Shown in pieces: positions 51,548 through 62,248 of a stretch of 64,000 bases of DNA. The DNA lies in contig SDUX01000004.1 of the NCBI GenBank assembly GCA_008729055.1, positions 6,588,559 to 6,652,558 of the forward strand, read 5' to 3'. The position numbers were made by a program, and so were the translations under genes. The notes under the pieces were generated by a model. It made no database searches. It saw nothing but the letters and a program-made list of their open reading frames with translations, and was not told the origin of the DNA. Each line of letters begins with the position of its first letter. Positions within the stretch are counted from its first letter, which is position 1. Source of the DNA: Pyropia haitanensis (lineage: Eukaryota; Rhodophyta; Bangiophyceae; Bangiales; Bangiaceae).

Positions 51548-53919
51548 GGTTGGGGGGGGGGGGGGGGGCGGCCGCCGCCGCCCACGCTGGCAGAGGAGGT
51601 GGCAGGGGGGGGCTGGCGAGCAGAGGGCGCGCCGGGCAGGGCCGGCGGGGGGGGGGGTGGCGGGGGGGGGCGCCCACGGGCCGGGTGCGGGGCAAGTGTG
51701 GCGCGTCTTCTCGCCGCCACCTCTTGTACGCACGGAGCAGGCGCGAGCACGCGGCGGGCGCCGATGGCGTCCTCGCGTGGCCCGGCAGGCGCGCGCAGTG
51801 CGCGGGCAGGCGCGGCAGCGCGTGGCCAGGCGCGGACTAGTAGCCACTCGCTTGGTTTTCCACGGAGGACGGTTGCGTGGTGGTTGGGGGGGGGGGGGGC
51901 GCGCAGCGAGCGCTGCGACGTGCGCACGCAGCGCGGCATGACCAGGTCCACAGGTGGCAGACCTCTCTCTCGCACGCGCATTACAAGGACAGAGGCGGCG
52001 TAATCCGCGCGCTAGAAAAGTCAACACAGTCCCCGTCATCAAAAAACCTGTGTGTGCTGGCACTCTGGTCGTGGGCTCAAAAGAGACAGCGGCATGAGGC
52101 AACGAGGTTCTTGGCCCGTCGCGGTGGGTTGTCCACGGAGATCGCACAACGACCAACGCCTGCCAACCCCCCATGATCGGGCCGTGAGGGCCGATCCAGC
52201 TGGCGTGGTCTGCAGCTATGCCCCAATTCCAAAGAAAGGGTGCATGCGTGTATCGATATTGTTGAGCTACGTGTACAGCCACGCCGGAGAGAGAGACGGA
52301 TCAACTATTTTATACCATGCCACGTGGTAAACGGATCGTGATTCACAGACGTGTGATTGAGAGCATCCTTGCTGTACGCAGTTCTCGAGAGCAGATCGCC
52401 GACGGAAATCCAGGGGGCACCACAGCGTCGCAGTCACGAATTGCTTGCAGGGCAGATCAATGGCGCGACTAGTTGTCACTCTTTCGGTCGTGGCAATAAT
52501 CGCTCTGGCAGCCAAGTAGTTGAGGTACAGCCAATCGTGTGCTAGGTTGTGGTGCTCCAGAGCCAATGACGTGCTGTTGCGAGGATCCTGTCGTCTTGTG
52601 ATCTTCGTTCCCGGTCGCAACTTTGACTCGGCTACCATGTGTGGGGGAGAGAGCGTGGGGGGCCAGTCGCCAAACGCACTGCCGTGTGTCGCCAGTTGGC
52701 ACCGCTTTGATGCTGGTCGGCCTCGGCAGGAGCGCCGCGCCGGCAGTCCGACACCGTGTACCGCGTGTTGCGCACCTCCGCTGTCCATCCCCACCTGCGT
52801 GTCCATCGCCTCGTCTTTCCTTCTCCTGGTGGACGAGCGAGTGTCGCTGGCATGACCCTGACGACCCTGTGCTGCCTGGCGTGACGGCGGCGGGCGGTTG
52901 CGTCAAAGGCCACGGGGCTGGACGTGCTGCGCCGAGGCCGCTACCCCGCGCCAGGCTGCCACCCGCAGCCCAACCGCCGCCGCCCACCGTCTGGTGTCAG
53001 CCGCTTCCGCCCGTCGCCCGCCCCACAGCCACCCGCCCTGCTCCCCGCCGCCCGCCCCGCGCGCGCTCGCTGGCACGCCGGCCACACGAGCTGCCGGCTG
53101 CACGCCCCGTGCTGCTGCTGGTCATGCCCGGCGCTGGGGATGGGTGGGTGGCGACAAGAGCGGGTTTCGGAGGGGGGGGAGGTGGGGGAGGGGGGGGGGT
53201 GGCGCGCACCAATGGCGGCGGCGCCACGTCTGCGGGGGGTGGGCAGCCGCCAGAGCGTTCTGACCTTTGCCCCTGCGCGCGCGGCGCGGCGTGGCCAGCC
53301 GCCGCATCGACCAAAAGAGGATGATGGCGTCCACCTCGGAGGGGGAGAGTACCCGCACCCACTTGTATGCGCTCGCCCTCCCCTCCCCGCCAGGGGCACA
53401 AGCGAGCCGGGCAGGAAAAAAACGGATGTAGGCAGGACTCGTGGGGGGGGGGAACAACTGGGAAGTGTGGTGGGGGAAACTGCTAGGAGGTCTGCTACAT
53501 GGACCGTGGAAGTGCACGTCCCCCCGTTACTTCGTACTGACCTCCCCAGCGCGAGCCAAGTCCGGGGCAGGGGTGAATGTGATGGATGGAGAGCTGGTAC
53601 CGGCTGGGGGGTTCACAAGGGCGGCGGCGGCTGTGGGAACACCAGCCGTGGCCACCCTCCCCCGCACAACGCACGTTAGCAGCGGCCACGTCTACACGGA
53701 TAGACAACCAAACAGGCTGCCCACAAAATACCGAAAAAAAATAGAAGCGGCGCGCACCGACACCGCCGTCCCGTCGTGACGGCTGCCGCACCCACCCACA
53801 CCCGCACCGCCTCGCGCCCCTCTTCTCCCCACATCACCCCCTCCCCGCCCCGCCCCCCGAAGAATGGCGTCCTCCCTCTCCATGACCTCTCCCTCCCCCC
53901 CGCGGCGACACGGCGCGCG
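51548..53919. other. Intergenic region with a lower-GC segment
   Basis: 51550-51950 is probably the promoter of the Gly/Tyr-rich gene. 52000-52870 is clearly lower in GC. It has a minus-strand ATG-started open frame of 179 codons (52806-52267) with ordinary amino-acid mix but no recognisable domain; I leave it as an orphan frame. 53100-53900 is G/C-rich with nothing recognised. Confidence 0.4.
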
Positions 53920-54600
53920 TCACACGCCCGCCGCGAGCGCCAGCCACCCCCCCACCATAACCACGCCGCCGACGGGCGCGCCCGCCGCCACCCCCCGCGC
54001 GCCCGTCGCGGCGTAGGCGTAGAGGCTGGTCGAAAAAAGCACGGAGCCCGCCGTCAGCGCCGCGCTCGCGCGCGGCGCGAGCACGCGCCTGCCGGCCGCG
54101 GCGGCCGCGGCAATCGCGCCACCGCCATTGCCACCACCGGCGGGGCCGACGGGCAGCGCGGCGAGCGCCGCGGCGAGCGCGTGCGCCAGCTGGTAGGTCG
54201 AGGCGGTAACCCACGCGGCGGAGCGGGCGGGCTCATTGGCCAGGCGGGCCTTCATGCCTGGTGGCGGGCGGCGGCCAAGAGTGAGAAGGTGGGACGGAGC
54301 GGGGGGCGGCGGCGGCAAGCGAGACGAGGAAAGGAAAAAAGGGAGGGGCGGCGAGGACAACCCAGGCGGGCGTCAGTACACGAGTTAGCGGGAAGAGAGA
54401 TCACGCCCCCCCCGCCCCTCTCGCCCTCCCCCCCTCAACCAAGTCATCGGCCCAGCACGACTATCACGCTGCTACCTCTACCCCATCCCCAACACCAGAC
54501 CCCGACCCGCGCACGTACCGTGGGCACCAAACGCGCCGAGCGCGACGGCGGCGGCGCCATTGAGCGCCGCGGCGCGGAGGAGCGGCGACGGGCTGACCAT
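53920..54600 (-). CDS. DUF423 family membrane protein (2 exons)
   Basis: Exons 54600-54519 and 54257-53920 join in phase 1 to give 139 residues, close to the family's ~120-130. Exon 1 ends in LGAFGAHG, the hallmark of the first helix of DUF423 proteins (bacterial YwdK/YgdD type). Exon 2 carries TASTYQLAHALA, SVLFSTSLYAYA and APVGGVVMVGGWLAL, matching the family order YQ-x-HALA, LFS-x-SLY, TP-x-GG and GW. Four membrane segments are expected. The donor is GTACGT and the acceptor CAG. The family is small, widespread and of unknown function. The ATG at 54600 is the only one that supplies the first helix. Confidence 0.87.
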
Positions 54601-54992
54601 TGGGGTGCAGGGGCGGGCGTCGGGCGCGGCGCGCGGGGAGAGGAGGGGAGCGCAGGCGGGATGGGGGGGGGGGAGCGGGTGACCGGCCGATGCGAGGGTC
54701 GGCAGGCGGCGGGCGGCGACCACGGGGTGGCGGGTGAGGGGCGGCGGATGCGGGGCGGCGGACGAGGGGCGGCGCCGGGGAGGCGGGGGGACGGGGCTGG
54801 TGGGTGCGGGGGGTGGAGGAGGTAACCGTCCGTAAGGGTGGGGAAACGGGTCGCCGGTCATGGGCAGCGGGGCGGCGGTGGCGGCGCCGAGTCCGCTGGG
54901 GGCCCTCTCGAGCGAGCCGCCGCCGCTCACGGGACGGCCGCGGTCGACGTGGTGGGCGGTGTGAAAGTGGGGCCCAATGACCCCCGCGACGA

Positions 54993-56714
54993 TGCTCGTG
55001 CTATCCGTCCGTCTGCAAATTGCGACCACCGACCTCTAATTGCGACCACCCGATTTCCACAGTGTTTTCCTATGAAACCGGGTTTTCTCACACCGACAGA
55101 AGGGGCATCAGGCACCTTTTCGCCCCAGAAAGGCTATTAAAGAAAAATGCTGGGCAAGAAATGTTTATACCATTGGACGCGCCAAGTCGAGGGCTACCCA
55201 AACGTATGTGCAGGCGCGCAAACGTCCGTCAGCAGTTTGAGCTGTGCCCCCTCAGGTGCTCCACGCGACGTCCCCGAAGAAGGGCCACATATAAATTACA
55301 TCATGCAATTCCGGTGTGTATGACCCATCTGGCCGATATCCTGCCCAGCCGGGCAGACGTGCAGAGCGTAAGGTGCCCTCCTCCTCCCTGCCACACCGTC
55401 CCGGCCATCGCCGGGGCAACTCGCCCCCACCAGGGCCGACGCCCGGCTTCCTGAGGGTGACGGGCACTCTCCGGCCGGCTCCCTGACAGGCAGTCATGGT
55501 CGCCGGGTCTTCCCGCGGCGGCCGGGCCGCCGGCCAGCCCTCTGGACCCGAGGTGGACTCCTCCCCCCCCCCCCCCCCACCTACCAAGCGCACCCCGGAG
55601 CAGCGGAAGCTGATGGCGGACCTCGCGTCCAAGGGCAAGAGCGCGTACCTCGGTTTTTTGTTTTGGAGGGCACAGGTACAGTGTGTACGCGGTTATATGA
55701 CAGGTCCATGTGTACAAGTAGCCCACTGAGGTTCATCACTGTACGCCATGTGTACACAGCTGTTCGGGTCACCTGTACATGAAAATACTTTACTTACTTT
55801 TGCAAGCCTAAGACTGCCTTTCGCTGCGGGGCTGCTGGAAAGCGAGCTACCTTGCGTTCCGACCAAGTGCCTGATGGCGGAGGGGGAGGCGGCGACAGGG
55901 AAAGAGAAGAGAGGTTGCTGCACCCCAGCAAAGAACCGTTCCAGAGAAAAAAAAATGTATACATTTTATTCCCCGTCATCTTCCCCACCCAGTACCATAT
56001 CCACCGTTTCGTCTATGGCCTCCACATCGTGGGATGATGAAGCGTCAGGGAAGCACCCCGAAATAGATTGCGGCGAACGCCGGCGGGTACATGTATGTAC
56101 AGTAGCAGGTGATGTTGCGGGTGGCGGCGCAGCGCACGACGCGGCCGCACCCTGTTTGTCGCTGCCGTATTGCTCGGATGGACTTCGTAACAGCGCGCGC
56201 ATTTGTCGACTCAAATATGTGTTGGGTTTTGTCGCGGAACATTTCTGTCAACCTGAGGACGGATCTCGTGCGATGTGCGGCTCGGTTATGTGAGGGGGGT
56301 CATATAATCAAGCCGCACATAGTCGAGTACGGACTGTAGTCGATTGGCGCTGCAAGAAGAAATACGAGACTGGTTGAATGTGTGCTGGTCGCGAGGTTGT
56401 CGGCACACGACTCACTGGATGGGCGCACCTCATCCGGCTTATTGCAAGTGAATTACTGAAGAAATTGTTTCCCTTTCACTGGACGGACAAGCGGCCTTCC
56501 TATGAGAAATCACTGGTCGCGATTAGGCGCCCCCCCTTCGACAAACAAAGGTCCCTGAACCAAAATGAACGCGTCAAAAAAAGAAGAAAAGAACACCCTC
56601 GTGCTCAGGAGGGCAAGAGGAGTCCAACGGTGTGCACCACTTTGTAAGCGCATGGTCGATCTTCGAGATCTCGCCAGAGTGGTCGCAATTAGCGGTCGGA
56701 CGGATATTGCTCGA
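54993..56714. mobile_element. Lower-GC element with ~35-bp terminal inverted repeats
   Basis: The left end (54993-55028: CTCGTGCTATCCGTCCG, then ATTGCGACCAC) and the right end (56681-56714, read in reverse) are inverted copies with a few mismatches. GGTCGC(A/G)ATTA motifs recur inside both ends (55017-55030, 55037-55050, about 56515, 56680-56691), like subterminal transposase sites. The 1.65 kb interior is much lower in GC than the flanks. No transposase frame is visible, so it looks non-autonomous. Target duplication not established. Confidence 0.62.
55496..55729 (+). CDS. Small open frame inside the TIR element
   Basis: 77 codons from ATG 55496. The part KRTPEQRKLMADLASKGKSA looks like a normal helical peptide. 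It may continue as a first exon: a GTACAG donor follows RAQ at 55676. No family recognised. It may be captured host sequence or a fragment of the element's own gene. Confidence 0.3.
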   Translation: MVAGSSRGGRAAGQPSGPEVDSSPPPPPPTKRTPEQRKLMADLASKGKSAYLGFLFWRAQVQCVRGYMTGPCVQVAH

Positions 56715-58033
56715 GTGTCGCAAAGACCGTGCGTGGGCTGCGGCGAGCGGGCGGGCGCGGCGCGTGCCACGCGCAAGCACTGTCGGTCCCCCCACCGAAG
56801 AGGTCAGACACATATGGGTCGCGAAATGGAGTTGAGCCTCAGCGATTTGCCACAGGTGCACCCAGTATTTACAAGAAATGGGCTCTCGGCTGCTTGTATT
56901 GTTCCTTCCGCCTCGAGGCCGGATCTCCAGCTGGCTATTCTTGTAGTTGTCAGCCGCCCGCGGTTCCCGCCGCGCGTCCCGCCAAAAATTCAAACAGACC
57001 GACGCTGCCCATCCTTGAACGTTCAAAGCGGGCGGCGGGGGAGGTCGGTGGCGGCCGCAGCTGCAGCGCCACCGCAGCACCCGCCCCCCCTCCCCCCCCG
57101 CCGCCCAGCACGGGGCGATCCACAAAGGCGACCAGCGGCCGCCGTCCCCCCCCCCCCCACCCTCCTGCCCATGCGCCACCCAGCCCGTGTCAGGGCCTGC
57201 CGCTCCCCCGCCGCCGCCACGCTCGCCGCCGCGGCGTTCCGCACGCCCGCCACCCCGGCCCCCCCCCCACCCCGCCCAGACACGCCGCCCGCGTGGCCGG
57301 CGGTGACGCCCATCGGCGCCGCTCGGCCGTTGCAGGCCGCGGCGGCAGCCGCCGCCCGGGTGCCGCGGCTGGGGGGTGGTGGTAGTTGGCACGCGGCCGC
57401 CGCCGCCGCACGTCCGCGACGCGCGCCGCCGAGGGCGCGCCCGCCAACCCACCCACCCACCCACCCACCCCACCCCACCCGCCCCCCCACCCACACACCC
57501 ACTCTGGCCGACCCGCCGGCCAGCCGACCCGCCGCGCCGCCGTCTCGCCCCCCTTCCCCCCCCCCCCCCCGCACGTTACCGTTGCGCATACCCGGCAGCA
57601 CGCCGCGACCGCGACGCGGACGCCGCGGCGGCGGGCCGCCGCGGCGGCCAGCGGGACGGTGGCAGCGGCGAGCAGCACGCGCGCGCCGCGCTCCCGCTTC
57701 CTCCCGGTGGCGCGGCGGCCGGCCCGCGGGCAACCACGCCACCCCAAACCGCCACGCCGTAGAGCAGCTCCGCAGCCCGCCTGCGCGGCTGACCACCCCC
57801 GTGGGCGGTCAGTCTGCCTACTCCCGTCCCGCTCGCTGCCGCCGCGGCAGTCGCCGCCGCCGCTGTCGCCGCCGCCGCTGTCGCCGCCGCCGCCGCCGCC
57901 GCCGCCGCAGTCGCCGCCGTCACCATCGCCGCTGCCGCCGCCACCGCCGCCGCCGTCGCCGCTGCCCGTCACCGCCGACGCCGCCCGCGTCTACCCCCCC
58001 CGGCGGGCTGCCCCCCCCCCCCCCCCCGTCGCC
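56715..58033. other. Upstream region of the PAK kinase
   Basis: 56720-57040 is moderately GC-rich, then extreme C/G-rich sequence to the kinase ATG, including (CCCAC)n at 57447-57500 and (CCG)n near 57850-57960. Open frames here encode only Pro/Arg strings. No gene seen. Confidence 0.45.
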
Positions 58034-58814
58034 ATGGGCAACCGCCACTCCGCCCCCGGCGGCTCGGCGCCCGACCGGCGGGAGCGCCCCCCCCGCCGCG
58101 GCAGCCGCGACGCCCTCCCTCCTACCAAACGCCTCCCCCCCCCCCCTCCCCCCCCTCCCTCATCGAAGATGTCCCCATGGGCGGCCTGACGCCGCCGCCC
58201 AAGCCGTCGCCGCCGTCCCCCCCCACCGCCGCCGCCCGGCTGCGGCCGCCACCGTCGACGTCGCCGACGGTGCCGGCGTGTGGCCACCCGCACCTGCCGC
58301 CGGCGCTGCGGCAGTGCATGCGCGGCGGCGGTACGGGCGGCGGCGGCGGCGGCGGGTGCCCGCGGTGCGCGTGCGCACGGGCGGTCACCCCCCCCCCCAC
58401 CCTCCCCTCGACGCGCCCGCCGGCGGCGCCATCGCCACGACGACCGCCCTCACCACCACCGGCGGCGGTGGCGGTGGCGGCGGCGGCGGCGGCGGCGGCG
58501 GCACGCCGCCACGCGGCCCGGCGGCGATGGCCATCAGCCGCCCCTTTGCGCTGCGCCGGCAGATCCACGTGGAGTACGACGGCGCGACGGGCACGTACGC
58601 GGGGCTGGAGGAGGCGCTCCGCGTCGCGTACGCCGTGTCGCCGCCGCGCAAGCCCGGAGGGGGGGGGGGCGCCGCGGTGGGGGGGGGGGAACACCCCTGG
58701 CAGCAGCGGCGGCGGCGGCGGCGGCGGCGGCGCCCGCCGCCGCCGGCCCGCCGGCGGCGCCTCCCCTGCGGGCGGCGGCAAGGCGTCGACGGCTGGCGGC
58801 GTCGGGGGCGGCGT

Positions 58815-58873
<59 letters not shown>

Positions 58874-61218
58874 TGCAGCTGTCCCCGCGGAAAGCGCTGG
58901 CCAAGGCGCGCCGCGCCGCGCCCGGCGGCGGCGGCGGCGTCACCAAGGCGCCCGGCGGCGGCGCGGCGGTCGCGGCGGCGCTGTCGGAGCTCACCGCCGT
59001 CGAGGCGGCGGCGGCGGTGGGGGCGGCCGACCCGCCCCGCGGGGCGGGTGGCGCCGACGGCGCGGCCGCCGCGGCCGCCGCGGACGGGGCGCGACTGGCG
59101 GGCGTGGCGGGGGGGGGGGCGGTGGGGGTGGCGCCGCCGCCGGTGGCGGTCGTGACGGTGGGGAGGCCGAGTATCCGGCGGGTGCTCGGCGGCGCCCGGC
59201 GGTCGCGGGCGGTCGCGACGGCGGCGTCGGTGGCGGCGGCGGCAATGACGACGACAATGACCACCACTACCACCCCCGCCGTGGCCGCCAGTACCGCCAT
59301 CACCGCCGCGGCGACGCCGTCGGCCGGGCCGCCGTCCACCCGGGGTGCCTCGACGGATGGCGTCCCGAGCACCGCCCCCCCCCCGCCGCCTCCGCCGCCT
59401 CCGCCACCGCCGCCACCGCCACCACCGCCGCCGCGACCAGGCCGACCGCGGTCCCCCCTCCACCTCCCCCCCCCCCCCCCCCCCAGGCAGACGCCCCTAC
59501 CCCGACATGACGCCCGGCACCCCCGGCGGCAGCAGTGGCACCAGCCGCCCCCCCCCTCCCCCCCCCCCCGCGGCGCTCGCCATTGGCCGCCCCCTCCACC
59601 TCCACCACACGCTCCACGTGGCGGTCGACGCGGCGTCCCGGACGGGCTTTACGGGCCTCCCGGCTGACTGGGAGGCGCGGCTGGCCGCGTCGGGGATTGG
59701 GCGCTCCGAGTCGCTCGCGCACCCCCAGGCGGTGCTCGAGGTGCTCCGGTTTACCGCGGGGGGGGGGGGCGGCAGGGGCGCCGGGGGGGGGGCGGGCGGG
59801 GGGGTGCGCCGCGTGGCGCTCGTGTCCGAGGTGCCAGAGCCGGTGGGGGCGGCGACGGCGGGGGGGGGGGGGACGCGGCTGCCGATGGGGGGGGGGCGGG
59901 GGCGGCGCCGCTGGTGCCGTACCCGCCGCCGCTGCCGCGCGGTCGCCGGGCCGCCGGTGGTGGCGGCGGCGACGACGGCACGACGGCGGGGGCGTGCCTG
60001 GAAGGGTGGTCCCCCACGTGGCTGGAAGGGGACCCGCTCCTCCTCTACGACCGCGTCACGCCCATTGGCGAAGGCTCCTCCGGCACCGTCTACCGCGGCT
60101 ACCACCCCACCACCGGCGCGGCGGTGGCCATCAAGCGCGTCACCCCCGCCTCCGCCGCCGACCTGGCCGCGTACAAGCGGGAGATTGCGGTTGCCGCGAC
60201 GGCGTACCACCCCAACCTCGTCCGCGTCACCGCCGCCCACCGCGCCGGCCGGCACGTGTACATGGTGATGGAGCACATGGACGCGGGCGCCCTCACCGAC
60301 GTGCTCGCCTACCTCGCCGACCGGGGGGCGCACCTGCACGAACCGGAGATTGCGTACGTGGTGCGGGAGGTGCTGTCGGGGCTCGCCGCGCTCCACGCGG
60401 TCCGGCGGGTGCACCGGGATGTCAAGAGTGACAACACGCTGATTGATGGGGGGGGGGGGTCAAGCTCGCGGACTTTGGGTTTGCCGCGCAGCTGAGCGTC
60501 AAGGCCGCGGCACGGAATACGATTGTCGGGACGCCGTTTTGGTACGTTGAGACGGCGCCCGGAGGGGGGTGGGACGGGTGGAGGCGAGCGGGGTGGGGGG
60601 CAGAAGCGGGAGTGGCGTGTGATGGACCGTGACTGCTGCGGGCGGCGGCCGGGCGGCAGCGGTGGCGGTGACGCCCCGAGGTGGCCCTTCCGTCCGTGCC
60701 GCCGGTGTGGGCCGCCGCGGCGGCGGCAGCACCCGACCTCTTTGCGCAGACGACTAACGACGCCCCGCCTCGCCGTGCTATGCCGCTGCCACCGTCATGC
60801 ACTGCCCACCCCCCCCCCTCCGCCCCCCCCGGCCCCCTCGATTTCCTCTTCCCCCCGGTGGCAGGATGGCGCCCGAGGTCATCCGCGGCCGCGACTATGG
60901 CGTCAAGGTGGACGTCTGGTCCACCGGCATCCTCGCCCTCGAGTGCGCGCAGGGGGCCCCCCCCCACCTATCCGAAACGCCCCTCCGCGCCATGTTCCTC
61001 ATCGCCACCGCCGGCTCGCCCGGCCTCGACCGGCCCGCCGACTGGTCCGCCGACTTTCGGTCCTTCCTCGCCGCCGCCACCGCCGTCGACCCAGCCGCCC
61101 GGCCGACCGCCGCGGCGCTGCTGCGGCACCCGTTCCTCGCCCGCGCCGCGGGGCGGCCGCACATGGCCCGGATTTTCGCGTTTGTCGCCGCGCACCGCGC
61201 GCGGCGGGCGGCGCGGGA

Positions 61219-61269
<51 letters not shown>

Positions 61270-61441
61270 CAAGGTGGTACCGGGGGGGGGGGGGGCGCCG
61301 ACCGCCGCGGCGGTCAGCGCAGGGGGGTTGGGGGGGGGGGGGAGGCCAGCGCTCGCGGCCGTACACGTGCAGTCGGTGGGGGGGGGGGGGGCGCCGTCAC
61401 CGGGGCCGATATCGCCGGTGCTTGGCAAGGACCGCAGGTGA
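58034..61441 (+). CDS. PAK/STE20-type kinase with two CRIB-like motifs
   Basis: ATG 58034 (CGCC-ATG-GG) gives MGNRHSAP, a good N-myristoylation signal. A first CRIB/PBD-like motif lies at about 58530-58650 (ISRPFALRRQIHVEYD, then TGTYAGLEE). A second lies at about 59575-59680 (IGRPLHLHHTLHV, then TGFTGLPADWEARL). Poly-Gly/Ala linkers separate them, including a (GGC)n block at about 58803-58872. The kinase domain spans about 60010-61190: GEGSSGTVYRG, VAIKRV, the catalytic HRDVKSDN, DFGFA, VGTPFWMAPEV and DVWSTGILALE. WMAPEV is built across an intron (60542-60864, donor GTACGT, acceptor CAG). PAKs are effectors of Rac/Cdc42-type GTPases. Frame changes occur at G/C runs, clearly at the 12 G of 60448-60459 between NTLID and VKLADFG. 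These look like assembly errors. The tail is poly-Ala plus Gly/Pro. Confidence 0.83.
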
Positions 61442-62248
61442 TAGCGGTGGGTTGGGGGGGGGGGGTGGGGGTGGAGGCACCGGGGAGAGAAAGGATCCCA
61501 TCGGCCATGCCGCTGGGGGCGGCAGTGGAGAGAATGAAAATGCAAATGCCGGCTCGACGGAACAGACCGAACGGGCAGCCCGCCGCCGTCTCGGTAGTGA
61601 CGGCGGGGGGGGGGTGGGTAGCAGGGCCCGTGCCTCCGCGAGGGACACACGCGCCAGACTTCCGCCGCCACCGCCGACGCTGCTGCCACTCTGGTGCTAC
61701 CTACGCTGACCGGACGAGTGGCGTGACGCAGACGCGCGGGCGGGAGGGCGAGCGGGTAGGCGGGCGGGCGGGCGGGCGGGGTGGGTTGAGGCCAGGCGCT
61801 TGCGTGTGCCGTAACAAAAAGGGAGCGCCCAGGGGAATGAAGAATACATACATACGTCATGCAGCCCCGAGAAGTAAAAGAGGGGCAGAAGTGGAGAAAG
61901 GGGCAACCCGTCGATGATGCGGCAGCGCAGGCACACGCTCCACCTGCGAGGACGCCGCTCCCCTGCGCACTCGGCAGATGCCAAAAGGACCAGAATTGTA
62001 TAAGAAATGGCAGGGAGCACACGCACTACGACTCCACGTGCCCGCCTGCGGCAATCCACCCGCCACCCACGAAAGATAAGAAAAAAGAAAGGAGGGGGTG
62101 CCCGCACCGCCGTGCGCGGTTTCATGCGCGCAGCGAGTCGCCACCGTCGCAGCCGCCGCCGCCGCCGCCGCTCCCCCCGCCGCCGCCGCTCCCCCCACCG
62201 CCGCCGCCGCTGCCGCCCCCCCCGCCACCGCCGGCACACCCCCCCCCG
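61442..62248. other. Spacer between convergent genes
   Basis: Separates the PAK kinase (+) from the VAP-type gene (-). It includes a (GGCG)n stretch at about 61763-61780 and a lower-GC part at 61810-62090 that probably holds the VAP 3' UTR. (CCGCCG)n at 62150-62230. No gene seen. Confidence 0.45.

Noticed and set aside
55001..55050. Two ATTGCGACCAC copies as a promoter element
   Set aside because: They coincide with the terminal and subterminal repeats of the TIR element and recur inverted at 56680, so a transposon origin explains them better.
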